Shown here: positions 33,943 through 42,791 of the stretch, piece after piece
Position numbering within the stretch: position 1 is the stretch's first letter
How the letters are laid out: the number at the start of each line of letters is the position of its first letter
NCBI GenBank assembly: GCA_905339275.1
Contig: CAJPFK010000015.1
Location: 106,676 to 170,675, forward strand
Source of the DNA: Methylophilaceae bacterium
Lineage (GTDB): Bacteria > Pseudomonadota > Gammaproteobacteria > Burkholderiales > Methylophilaceae
Length of the DNA stretch: 64,000 nt
Direction: 5' to 3'
Made by a program: the position numbers and the translations under genes
Notes under the pieces: model-generated
Seen by the model: only the letters and a program-made list of their open reading frames with translations
The model's database searches: none
What the model was told of the DNA's origin: nothing

Positions 33943-34416
33943 TTACTCCCGGCTTTCATCTTCTTCCTGGCTGGTGCCAGCTTTTATCTCGCTCACGCTA
34001 TCCGTCTCCAGCACATATTCCTGCCCAGCCTTGAGCTTGAGGTTTTTACCGGTAGCAGGAATCCTCAATGGCACCTGGTTGCCGTTACGCGGGACGTTGC
34101 CTACCACCACGCTGCCGGCTTCCGAATTTTCCTGTACCGGGACATGATTGACCCAGACCGTGCTCTTCTTGCCGTCACTGCGTTTTACATAGCCTTGCAC
34201 TGACACCGACGAGGGCAAATTCGGGGGTACCATTGAAGCTTCCGCTTCTGTCTCCTGCTCTGTCGTCGGTGCTTTGCTGGTTTTACGTAACTGGTCGAGA
34301 TTGGCGCGTTCGGCTGGCGTGGTGAACAGACGGCCCAAGCCTTCTGCTGCTATCGCATGCTGGAAAATCAGCAGGCCGCATAGCGCCAGCAAGAGCCGAT
34401 GCATGATTTTTCTCAT
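33943..34416 (-). CDS. exported MshK-like protein
   Basis: A 157-residue protein with a signal peptide (LLLALCGLLIFQHAIAAEG, cleavage near 24) and a short beta-rich domain (SVSVQGYVKRSDGKKSTVWVNHVPVQ near 72-96, LRIPATGKNLKLKAGQEYVL). The conserved start GLGRLFTTPAERANLDQLR is a marker of small periplasmic proteins in MSHA-type operons. Its position after the MshJ-like gene (4-bp overlap) supports an MshK-like role. The C-terminus is acidic and low-complexity. Confidence 0.6.
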   Translation of the reverse strand: MRKIMHRLLLALCGLLIFQHAIAAEGLGRLFTTPAERANLDQLRKTSKAPTTEQETEAEASMVPPNLPSSVSVQGYVKRSDGKKSTVWVNHVPVQENSEAGSVVVGNVPRNGNQVPLRIPATGKNLKLKAGQEYVLETDSVSEIKAGTSQEEDESRE

Positions 34417-35033
34417 GGTTGCAGCGCCCCTGTGACTTTAGGTTCGCGTACGGTGAGCCAATCCAGTTCGCAGTTGGCTTGCATGTTCGGAATGAATTTA
34501 TCGAAGCTTGCGCCGGGCCTTTGGAGGATTTCACATTGGCGCACGATGAATGGCGTGCTTTTACGCGCATTGAGCCCATCGACCAGCACCAGCAGGTCGC
34601 CTTCATGCAGCATCGCCAGTTCGAGCTTCATGACGGAGCGTTGCAATAAAAAAGGGCCGGGGTTCATGAGATAGGCCGGCTTGTATGCTTCCTGCGCACC
34701 GATGGTGTACTGGATGCCGAACAATTTGTTCTCCTGGTGGATGCTGCGCAAACTATCCACCCATTCTATGCGGCGCTCTTCCCCTACAAAACCGTCGCGT
34801 ATCAGCCGCTGATACGCAGGCAAATACTGCACGATGGTTTCCCGCTCCTGGCCTGAAGAAAGATAACGCTGGCGCGCCTGGTTGAGCCTGGCCTCCTGCT
34901 CCTGCAGCGTTGATTGCGTTATCGTCTTGTGTTGTTCCGCATACCAGATCAGCAGGGCCATGCAGATGACGGCCAACCCCAGGCCTAACAGCGGGTATTG
35001 CAATTTGGCCCAATCCTGTCGCGTCAGCCTCAT
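34413..35033 (-). CDS. MshJ/PilO-like inner-membrane protein
   Basis: A 206-residue bitopic protein: short cytoplasmic start, one membrane span (LGLGLAVICMALLIWYA, about 17-33), a coiled coil (TLQEQEARLNQARQRYL, about 42-58) and a periplasmic ferredoxin-like region. This is the PilO/MshJ layout for alignment of the pilus inner-membrane ring. It overlaps its neighbours by 4 bp on both sides. Sequence similarity is weak, so the call rests mainly on topology and position. Confidence 0.65.
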   Translation of the reverse strand: MRLTRQDWAKLQYPLLGLGLAVICMALLIWYAEQHKTITQSTLQEQEARLNQARQRYLSSGQERETIVQYLPAYQRLIRDGFVGEERRIEWVDSLRSIHQENKLFGIQYTIGAQEAYKPAYLMNPGPFLLQRSVMKLELAMLHEGDLLVLVDGLNARKSTPFIVRQCEILQRPGASFDKFIPNMQANCELDWLTVREPKVTGALQP

Positions 35034-36625
35034 GGCACGGCTCCTTCATGCTTCAAGGTCACTCTCAGCTTGAAGAGGGCGGCCGGTTGCTGCGCAGTGC
35101 GCTCATCCGTCGTGCTGCCCTGCAGGTTGGAGTATGAACTGACATTGACCGGCCCTTGCAGCACGACGACTTGTGCGACACCGCTTTCTGCCTGGATACG
35201 TTCGGCCAGCCGGTTCACATTCTCCAGCGCGGCGCGGTAATCGCCATTAAAGCGCCTGATTTCGCCGTTGACGAATGCCACTTCGTAGAGGAAATTGGGG
35301 TCAACGACAAAGCCGGGAGCGAGTGAAGCATTTTCTGCAGCATTGACCACCAGCGTGCCGGTTCTGTCATCGTCTTTCGGGTTGGGTTCGTTCGTCATCA
35401 CCCAGTACAATCGATTGATCTCGATTTCAGGAGAGGCTTCGATTGCATTGCTCAACACCTGCATCATGCGTTGCGGGGTTTTTGCATTGGCGGCAATCGC
35501 ACGTTCCAGTTCGACCGCGGTTTTCAGGTCATTGCCCGGTATCCGGGTTGCCGGGAAATTCTTGGCGACATCGTCGTAAAGCTGCTCCTGTTGCCGCGTG
35601 GCGATGGCTGCCTGCTCGGCCTGTACGGTATTGTCGAAACTCGCCTTCAGGTAGAAACCCGATAGCGCCACGCCTGCAACGACTGCAACGACTGTAGAGG
35701 CGTTGATGATCCGGCTTGCAAGCTGGACATGGTGCGCCTTGCTCAGACTATCCGGAGCCAGGTTGTCGGGAACATAGCCGATTGCCAGCAGGTGCATGTG
35801 CAGCAGCTCGGGGTTCTCTCTCAGCAGGACAGGCTCCAGCTTCAACCCCTGCGCGAACCGGAGTAGATCGATCGTCGTGGCTTCGATGCCCTGTTCCAGC
35901 TCAACATCGCGGCAAAGTATCTCGCTATTTTCATAGTGCGCCGGAATCACCATGCTTAATGCCGTATCCCGGGTGATAAACCGCTTGCTGATGAGGTACA
36001 GGCGTGTTTTTTCCGATTCGACCACGTAGAAATAGCCTGAAGAGGTCGGAGTCTCTGCAGTATATGGAGCAAGACGGCTGATTCTTATGCGGCCGTCATA
36101 GAAATAGGTCTGCCGTAATCCCGAAGACAGGGATTCGCTCAGGATGAGGTGTGGCGCCATCAGCTTCATGCGCCGGACCAGGGTCTGACTGACCATCGGC
36201 AACAGATAGACACCGACCAGCGGCGCCTGGTTTGCCTCGATCACGCTGATCCATACCTGAAGAAAATCCGTATTGTTCAGGGCGACAAACAGGAATCTGT
36301 CATCCTTGCGTTTGTCTTTTTCACGGTTGATGAAATGCGCAGTGCGGTAAGGCGTATTGCGGTAAAGCTGGTTCAGCTTGCGTTCAACCATCTCGCGCCT
36401 GGCGCCGCTACTGGCATGCGGCATCGTCTCCAGGCGGTAATCTTCTTCTATGGCATCCGCAAGCAGGTAAATATTGATTTTGCTGTTGTTCTGCAAAAAC
36501 CGGCTGAAATCGTCAAGGCCTTGCTGGTTGTTCTGGAATACCTGATGCATGACCAGCCTGCCGAACTGCCATCTGCCGGCAATCAGCTTGTTGTTGGTGG
36601 CACACAGGATGATTTTGGAGAACAT
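35030..36625 (-). CDS. MshI-like protein (PilM-PilN-type fusion candidate)
   Basis: A 531-residue protein. The first 320 residues are cytoplasmic and could have the actin-like PilM fold (MFSKIILCATNNKLIAG, then QNNSKINIYLLADAIEEDY), but the family motifs are unclear. One membrane span (TVVAVVAGVALSGFYLKASF, about 332-351), a helical stalk and a periplasmic alpha/beta region (about 400-531) follow, as in PilN. The start at 36625 is chosen because the upstream 30 residues (to 36715) are of odd composition. It sits between mshG and the MshJ-like gene, the place expected for MshI. Confidence 0.6.
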   Translation of the reverse strand: MFSKIILCATNNKLIAGRWQFGRLVMHQVFQNNQQGLDDFSRFLQNNSKINIYLLADAIEEDYRLETMPHASSGARREMVERKLNQLYRNTPYRTAHFINREKDKRKDDRFLFVALNNTDFLQVWISVIEANQAPLVGVYLLPMVSQTLVRRMKLMAPHLILSESLSSGLRQTYFYDGRIRISRLAPYTAETPTSSGYFYVVESEKTRLYLISKRFITRDTALSMVIPAHYENSEILCRDVELEQGIEATTIDLLRFAQGLKLEPVLLRENPELLHMHLLAIGYVPDNLAPDSLSKAHHVQLASRIINASTVVAVVAGVALSGFYLKASFDNTVQAEQAAIATRQQEQLYDDVAKNFPATRIPGNDLKTAVELERAIAANAKTPQRMMQVLSNAIEASPEIEINRLYWVMTNEPNPKDDDRTGTLVVNAAENASLAPGFVVDPNFLYEVAFVNGEIRRFNGDYRAALENVNRLAERIQAESGVAQVVVLQGPVNVSSYSNLQGSTTDERTAQQPAALFKLRVTLKHEGAVP

Positions 36626-36638
36626 GCTCAATCGTTGG

Positions 36639-37844
36639 CTATATGTTAAGTTTACTGAAAGAATCGTACACCGGCCCGAGCACCGAGAACATGATAAAGG
36701 CGAGAATCGCGCCAAGAATCACCGTCAGTGTCGGTTCTATCATTTTCATCATTTTCTCGATGGATTCATTGACGTCACGATCATAAAAATAGCTGATATT
36801 CAGCAGCGACTTATCCAGCGCGCCGGTGCTCTCGCCCACGCGCACCATGCGTACCACCAGCGGCGGAAACAACCCGGCATTCTTGAAACTCTCGCTCATG
36901 CTGTCGCCGGCGTTGATCTGCTGGTGCGCCCGGCTCAATGCATCGGCCACCACCCGGTTAGCCACGATTTCTTCGCAAGTCTTGATCGCGTCCAGAATCG
37001 GGATGCCTGTCTGGTACATCAATGCAAAATATCTGGCGAAGCGCGCAAGGATGATCTTCTGCAAAATATCGCCGGTGACCGGCAGGCGCAGCTTCAGGTA
37101 ATCGAATTTATAGCGGGCCTCCGCGCTTTTCCTCACCATGATAATGGTTGTCACCGTAACCAGCACCACCAGCGCAATCATCAGCCACCAATAATTGACG
37201 AATGCGTTTGAGAGCGCAATCAGCACTCTCGTTTCCAGCGGCAGGGTCTGCCCCATATTCTGCAGGAAAGCCACCATCTGCGGCACGACGTAGCTCATCA
37301 GGAATACGATCGCCCCCAGCACCACGACAAGGACAAAGAGCGGGTACGCCAGCAGCCTCTTGGTCTGGGCAACCAGCTCGTCCTGCCATTTCAGGGTCGA
37401 GGCCAGGTGATCGAACACCTCGGGCAACCGGCCAGTCTGCTCGCCGGCCTGCACAAGGCTGACAAACACATTACTGAACACATCGGGATGCTGCGCCAGC
37501 GCCTGCGAGAGCATCTTGCCCCCTTCGACCTCGGAGACCAGCGAACCAATAACCTTCTGGAAATGCGGATTGGTCGTGCTGTCGCGCAAATCGCTCAAGC
37601 CTTCCAGCAAAGGCACCCCGGCATTGGTCAGTTGCTCGAGCTGGAAGCAGAACATGACCAGATCCTTCAGGCTGACTTTACGGCTCCTGAACAATGCGGT
37701 GGATTTCTTGATCTGCCTGAACGTGACCAGGTCCAGCCCGATACGCTGCAGCCTCAGCTCCAAGTCGATTTCATTCAGCGCATCCAGTTGGCCCTGCGCT
37801 GGCCGCCCGACCTGATCTACCGCCTTGTAGTTATAGGTTGGCAA
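36639..37844 (-). CDS. mshG: type II/IV secretion inner-membrane platform protein (MshG/PilC/GspF)
   Basis: Polytopic platform on which the ATPase acts. The 401-residue protein has two GspF domains (about 70-195 and 275-395) with FCFQLEQLTNAGVPLLEGL, ARYFALMYQTGIPILDAI, and three or four membrane spans (LFVLVVVLGAIVFLMSYVV, WLMIALVVLVTVTTI, and a C-terminal one ending PVYDSFSKLNI). It starts 6 bases after mshE. Confidence 0.92.
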   Translation of the reverse strand: MPTYNYKAVDQVGRPAQGQLDALNEIDLELRLQRIGLDLVTFRQIKKSTALFRSRKVSLKDLVMFCFQLEQLTNAGVPLLEGLSDLRDSTTNPHFQKVIGSLVSEVEGGKMLSQALAQHPDVFSNVFVSLVQAGEQTGRLPEVFDHLASTLKWQDELVAQTKRLLAYPLFVLVVVLGAIVFLMSYVVPQMVAFLQNMGQTLPLETRVLIALSNAFVNYWWLMIALVVLVTVTTIIMVRKSAEARYKFDYLKLRLPVTGDILQKIILARFARYFALMYQTGIPILDAIKTCEEIVANRVVADALSRAHQQINAGDSMSESFKNAGLFPPLVVRMVRVGESTGALDKSLLNISYFYDRDVNESIEKMMKMIEPTLTVILGAILAFIMFSVLGPVYDSFSKLNI

Positions 37845-37850
37845 GGTGCT

Positions 37851-39557
37851 TTACTGTCTGATCAAACTGGTGAGGTCAATGACGCGCGTGACTTCCGCAA
37901 TGCTGGTATAGCCTTCCAGAATACGGCGTGCGCCATCCTCAGCCAGTGTTACAAAACCTTTTTCCAGCGCCTGCGCGCGTATTTCGTCGAGGTGGGAGCG
38001 GCGGGCGATCAGCGCATCCATGTCGTTGTCGATGCGCAATAATTCCATGATCGCCATACGGCCCCGGTATCCCGAATAGTAGCAACGCTTGCAACCCACA
38101 TGGCGGTATATCTGGACTTCGGCATCCGCCGCCAGTCCCAGCAGCCTGTGCTCATCCTCATCGGGGGCATAGGCTTCCTTGCAATGCGGGCACAGCACGC
38201 GGACCAGGCGTTGCGCAATCACCCCGATGATGTTGCCGGCCATGATATCCGGCGAAATGCCGATATCAAGCAATCTCGGGAACGTGCCCAGGGCAGAGTT
38301 GGTATGCAATGTGGTGAAAACCTGATGCCCGGTCATCGCCGCCCGGAAAGCCATGGTCGCCGTATCTTCATCGCGGATTTCACCGACCAGGATGATGTCC
38401 GGGTCCTGCCGCATGATGGAGCGAATACCGTTGGCAAAATCCACCTTGTTCACTTCGGCGACCGAGGTCTGCCGCATCATGGTAACCGGGTATTCCACCG
38501 GGTCTTCCAGCGTCATGATGTTGACGCTTTCGGTATTCAGATAGGAAAGCAGCGAATAGAGCGTAGTGGTTTTGCCGCTACCGGTCGGCCCGGTAACGAC
38601 GAGGATGCCTTCCGGCCTGGTCATCATCAGCCGCAATTCGTTCAGCGTCTCGTTACGCAAACCCATGCGATCCATCGGGATGATCGACTTCTCCCGGTCA
38701 AGCACGCGCAGTACGATATTCTCGCCATGGATAGTCGGGTGGCTGGCCACGCGAAAATCAATCGGGCGGCCGCCCAGGTTGATATTCAGGCGCCCATCCT
38801 GCGGAGACCGCGTCTCTGCGATATCCATGCCGCTGATGACTTTAAGGCGCACGGCAATGCCCGGCCAGTAAGTTTTGTGCAGGCTGCGGATCTGCAGCAG
38901 GACCCCGTCGATTCTGTAACGTATGCGCAGGAAGGCGTATTCCGGCTCGAAGTGGATATCCGACGCCCCGCGCTTGACCGCGTCCATCAGCAAGGCCCCG
39001 ACCAGGCGCACCACGGGCTGCGTGTATTCATCACCATCCGAAACCAGGCTCTGGTAATCCACCTCGCCGGTTTCGATCTCGCGCAGAATGCCATCGACGG
39101 AAAGCTCATAACCGTAAAACTGGTCGATATACTCTTCCAGTTGCGCTTCTGCCGCCAGTACGGGCTTGACCTGTATCTGCCCGCCCAGCATCGCGCGCAA
39201 CTGATCCAGCGCCACCACGTTGAACATATCGGCCATTGCAACGGTAAGCAGCTTCACACTTTCTTCGTAGGCAATCGGCAGCAGGTGGTAGCGCCGTGCG
39301 AATTCTTCCGAAACCATTTTCAGCGCATCGGCATCGGCAATCACCGTGGCCAGATCAACGCTGTCCTGGCCTATCGTGTGCGCGACCAGGTCGCGCACCA
39401 TGGCTTCGGAGACAAAACCAAGACGCACCAGCTGACGGCCCAGCGGGATATTGTTCTGCTCCTGCTCCATGAGTGCAATGCGCAACTGATCCTGGCTGAT
39501 CAGCCCCTGCTGCACCATCAATTCGCCTAAGCGTAGCTTTCTTCGCTGCTCGGCCAT
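37851..39557 (-). CDS. mshE: pilus assembly ATPase with MshEN domain (MshE/PilB/GspE)
   Basis: Hexameric ATPase that drives pilus extension. It has 568 residues: an N-terminal MshEN domain with two motif copies (LRLGELMVQQGLISQDQLR and LGRQLVRLGFVSEAMVRDL, about 8-62), a proven cyclic di-GMP binding pattern in MshE; then the catalytic domain with Walker A GPTGSGKTTTLYSL near 322, the Asp box DPVEYPV, Walker B IILVGEIRDEDTA, the His box TTLHTN, and a C4 zinc site (CPHC and CKRC) near 450-482. Control by cyclic di-GMP is inferred from the motif. Confidence 0.94.
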   Translation of the reverse strand: MAEQRRKLRLGELMVQQGLISQDQLRIALMEQEQNNIPLGRQLVRLGFVSEAMVRDLVAHTIGQDSVDLATVIADADALKMVSEEFARRYHLLPIAYEESVKLLTVAMADMFNVVALDQLRAMLGGQIQVKPVLAAEAQLEEYIDQFYGYELSVDGILREIETGEVDYQSLVSDGDEYTQPVVRLVGALLMDAVKRGASDIHFEPEYAFLRIRYRIDGVLLQIRSLHKTYWPGIAVRLKVISGMDIAETRSPQDGRLNINLGGRPIDFRVASHPTIHGENIVLRVLDREKSIIPMDRMGLRNETLNELRLMMTRPEGILVVTGPTGSGKTTTLYSLLSYLNTESVNIMTLEDPVEYPVTMMRQTSVAEVNKVDFANGIRSIMRQDPDIILVGEIRDEDTATMAFRAAMTGHQVFTTLHTNSALGTFPRLLDIGISPDIMAGNIIGVIAQRLVRVLCPHCKEAYAPDEDEHRLLGLAADAEVQIYRHVGCKRCYYSGYRGRMAIMELLRIDNDMDALIARRSHLDEIRAQALEKGFVTLAEDGARRILEGYTSIAEVTRVIDLTSLIRQ

Positions 39558-39639
39558 TAGCGTTCAACCTTCATGATCTTGAATCTTCTTCTTATATTCT
39601 TGATGAAACCTGATGAATCCGACCTCTGGCTTCCTTGCA

Positions 39640-40827
39640 TCACTCCAACTGAGCAATCCGTGAATCCAGTGCTGCACGATCTATTGCAGCGGCGCTTGCA
39701 TTACGGACCAGGTCGCGCGTCTGTTTGTAATACTGCAGGGCTAGCGCGGCCTTGCCCATGTGATCCAGGCTGACTGCAAGATTGTATGCATGCTCCGGAC
39801 TGGCTGCGTCCAGCCGATGCGCTTCGAAATAGGCCTGCTGCGCCTGCGGCCATTGGTTCTGCTCGGCATAAAGATTACCCAGTGCCGCATGCAAATGCGC
39901 CGCATCAGGCTGCAAGGCAATCAGGTTCTTGATGCGTGACTCGCTGCTTACGGGGTCAAGCTGTCCGAGCAAGCCAACCATCGCCACTTGCGCGAAACTG
40001 TTTCTCGGTTCCACCTCGAGTACTTTGCCATACCAGCCCACCGCATCATTGCCTCGTCCCTGGCGCGCCGCAATTGCCGCCATGCCGAGCAGTGCATCCA
40101 CATTACGTATGTCGCCCTGCAAAACCGACCTGTAGGCACTTTGCGCGGCTGCATCATCACCGGCATTAAAGGCTTCATAACCCGCAACCAGGTTGGGATT
40201 GATATCGGGTGCCGGCGTATTGCGTATTACTTTCACGCCCCTTTCCTCAGCCGCCGCCACAGCCTCGCCAAAAGCCAGCGGACCCGGAGTCGCACTGCGC
40301 CTGGCTGGAACCGGCTCGGCGAAGAGCGGCCCTGGCTCCATTTTTGCGGGACTGCCGGAAGGCTCGAAGTTTTCAGTCCGCGCGGGCGGATGAGCCATCA
40401 TCCCGGTTTGCGCAACCGGATCGATACTGATGATAGTCTCCTCTATCGGGGGAGCGGACTGCCGTACCGCTACTGGGGCAGAAGCAATCAGCACGTCGGG
40501 CTGTTTCAATGTTTCCAGGTAATAGTAGAAAGCGCTCAGCACCAGCAACAGAACGACTGCCAGCGCAATCAGCCATATTTTCGCGGATGACGTCTCCTGC
40601 GCGGCCCTGGCGGCAAACACTCGGCTCGCCGCCTGCTGGCTGAATACCTTCTGTGCAGAAAAATCGGGGGGCTGGGCAAATGCACGAGAAGCGCCCTGAG
40701 TATTGTTGATATCAGGCGTTTCTTTCGGGGCTAATTCAAGTGACGGAGCACCGACCGATGCCACTTGTCTGCCATCAGTATTTTTTTCCTGTTCTGCTTT
40801 TTGCAGTGCCTTAATTAGCAGACTCAT
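39640..40827 (-). CDS. MshN-like TPR membrane protein
   Basis: A 395-residue bitopic protein: cytoplasmic start MSLLIKALQKAEQEKN (a marker of MshN-like proteins), a proline-rich linker, one membrane span (IWLIALAVVLLLVLSAFYYY, about 85-104), a Pro/Ala-rich region and five or so TPR repeats in the C-terminal half (YEAFNAGDDAAAQSAYRSVLQ, LLGMAAIAARQGRGNDAVGW, ALGNLYAEQNQWPQAQQAYF). It overlaps the secretin stop by 17 bases. TPR proteins at this position help assemble or guide the secretin. Confidence 0.75.
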   Translation of the reverse strand: MSLLIKALQKAEQEKNTDGRQVASVGAPSLELAPKETPDINNTQGASRAFAQPPDFSAQKVFSQQAASRVFAARAAQETSSAKIWLIALAVVLLLVLSAFYYYLETLKQPDVLIASAPVAVRQSAPPIEETIISIDPVAQTGMMAHPPARTENFEPSGSPAKMEPGPLFAEPVPARRSATPGPLAFGEAVAAAEERGVKVIRNTPAPDINPNLVAGYEAFNAGDDAAAQSAYRSVLQGDIRNVDALLGMAAIAARQGRGNDAVGWYGKVLEVEPRNSFAQVAMVGLLGQLDPVSSESRIKNLIALQPDAAHLHAALGNLYAEQNQWPQAQQAYFEAHRLDAASPEHAYNLAVSLDHMGKAALALQYYKQTRDLVRNASAAAIDRAALDSRIAQLE

Positions 40828-42715
40828 CGAAAGATTGCTGTAATTGTTGTGAAGGCAGGTATTGCCTGTAGGACTGCAACTCGTCGCTTTCCAGGCTGGC
40901 ATTGGTGATTACCGTGGGTCGCAGGAAAATGACCAATTCAGTTTTTCTATTGCCATCGTTTTTGCCGGTAAACACTTTTCCGACACCCGGAATATCGGAT
41001 AATCCTGGTACCTTGTCCGTATTCTTACGAATAACGTCCTGCATCAACCCGCCAAGAATCGCAGTGTTGCCGCTGCCAATCTGCAGTAGCGACTCCATTT
41101 CACGGACCTGAATTTCCGGGATACCCTGATTATTGACTGCCACCAGATTGGGGTTCGGGTCAGGTACGTATCTGATCAGGCTGGAAATCGTCGGGCGGAC
41201 ATTAATATTGACATTGCCAGTGTCATTGATCTGGGGAGTAACACTCATCACGATACCAACCGGCACAGTATTCGGCGTAGTGGTGATTGTCGCAAGCGTG
41301 CCGCCGACAGACCCGCCTATGGTCGATTGTTGTGCCTGCACCGTGAAATAGACCAGGTTATCCACCACCTTGAGCACGGCTGTTTGATTGTTGAGCACCA
41401 TCAACTTCGGGCTGGAAAGCACTTTGGTATCGCCGAAAGTCTTGAGCAAACTGATCGAGGCTGCAATATTCCCTAAAGAACTTATCGGATTGAGATATCC
41501 CGCCACAAAACCGGCACTCGAAGTATTTCCAAAGGCATTGGCTGCCGTGCCTGTCAACAAACCACCTGAATTAAAGGTGGCGCCGGGACCAACGCTCTGT
41601 TGAAATGTAAATCCGCTATTTGTCGCTGAATTGTTCAAACGGCTCCAGTCGATACCCGCCTGGAAAGCATCATTGAGCACCACCTCCACAATGGTGGCCT
41701 CTATCAGGACTTGCCGCCGGGCGCTGTTGAGCACTTTATCCAGGAACTCCTGAACTCTTTCATGCTGCTTGTTTGTTCCTCGAACGCTGATGATGCCGGC
41801 TTCACGATTTGAGATAACGGTGGCGGCAAATAGCGTTTTGTATTCTGTTAATGCTTTTTGTGAATCAATTTGAACATTAGTGTTAGTACCACTTCGTTGC
41901 GTATTTGCTGCGCTAGCATTGGAACTACCACTAGCAACATTCGTAGAATTTTCCTTATTAACCTGACTGTCGAGATTAGCAGTTTGCTTGTCACCCTCAA
42001 CCCTTCCAATGATGACTTCCTTATCAGTTTCAAAAAGAATGTCTTTAATGTTCTTTTCCAGGTTTTCCCAGAAATGATTTTGCGATTCACTGGTGACCGA
42101 TGTGCGGGAACTGTTATTTGCTCCACTGGTAGAACTCGTGGAACCAACTCCTCCCGAACCCGTAGTCGTAGCTCCCTGTCCCGTACTGGATATCTCTGCG
42201 GCCGCGCCTATGTACCCTTTGGTATCCCGCGACATATTGACGTAATCGACCTTGTAGGTGCGCAGCACCGGATGATCCGGCGTGATATTCAATACATTGC
42301 CTTCCACCCTGTAAGTCAGATCGACCTGTTTGGCGAGCCGTTCCAGAATTGCAGGCAGCGTCTGGTCGACCGCATTCAGCGTTACACGCCCCTGTATCGC
42401 CGGGTGGATATCGATGTTGAGCCGGCTTTCGCGTGCCAGCGCAAACAGAATCTCTTTCACCGGCACTTCGTTCACCACCACACTGTAGGTCTGCTCCTTG
42501 GCCTTGGGCTTGGGCGGCGGCAGGTAGACATTGTTCCTGACAGGCTTGGGAATATCCGGGGCTTGCGTTGTAGCCGATTGATTTAATTGCTGATTCTGAT
42601 TCGGCGCCTGCCCGTCGATATGCCCGGTAGATGGCGTCACCTTGGACTGATGGGCACAACCCGCCAGAGCCATTGAAACTAAAAACGGCAATATATACGT
42701 TGGAATATTTTTCAT
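40811..42715 (-). CDS. mshL: secretin lipoprotein MshL
   Basis: Outer-membrane pore for the pilus. 634 residues from the start MKNIPTYILPF: signal peptide with lipobox LAGC near residue 19, STN domain (about 75-145; TYSVVVNEVPVKEILFALARES), a long Ser/Thr/Asn-rich linker (about 175-275), N-type domain (VISNREAGIISVRGTNKQH), and the secretin core with VEATIVEV-like VLIEATIVEVVLND, GDTKVLSSPKLMVLNNQTA and the final IPGVGKVF and ELVIFLRPTVI. The Gly/Ser linker repeats are low complexity and longer than usual. Confidence 0.93.
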   Translation of the reverse strand: MKNIPTYILPFLVSMALAGCAHQSKVTPSTGHIDGQAPNQNQQLNQSATTQAPDIPKPVRNNVYLPPPKPKAKEQTYSVVVNEVPVKEILFALARESRLNIDIHPAIQGRVTLNAVDQTLPAILERLAKQVDLTYRVEGNVLNITPDHPVLRTYKVDYVNMSRDTKGYIGAAAEISSTGQGATTTGSGGVGSTSSTSGANNSSRTSVTSESQNHFWENLEKNIKDILFETDKEVIIGRVEGDKQTANLDSQVNKENSTNVASGSSNASAANTQRSGTNTNVQIDSQKALTEYKTLFAATVISNREAGIISVRGTNKQHERVQEFLDKVLNSARRQVLIEATIVEVVLNDAFQAGIDWSRLNNSATNSGFTFQQSVGPGATFNSGGLLTGTAANAFGNTSSAGFVAGYLNPISSLGNIAASISLLKTFGDTKVLSSPKLMVLNNQTAVLKVVDNLVYFTVQAQQSTIGGSVGGTLATITTTPNTVPVGIVMSVTPQINDTGNVNINVRPTISSLIRYVPDPNPNLVAVNNQGIPEIQVREMESLLQIGSGNTAILGGLMQDVIRKNTDKVPGLSDIPGVGKVFTGKNDGNRKTELVIFLRPTVITNASLESDELQSYRQYLPSQQLQQSFDESAN

Positions 42716-42791
42716 GGGCAAACAAACCGTCCAAGCGAAAGTCGGAACTTACACGTTTATCTCATAATCCGCTTTAGTATGCAAGACTAAC

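Noticed and set aside
38100..39530. 476-codon plus-strand frame antisense to mshE
   Set aside because: Shadow of the mshE codon pattern; His/Gln/Asp-rich composition and no family features.
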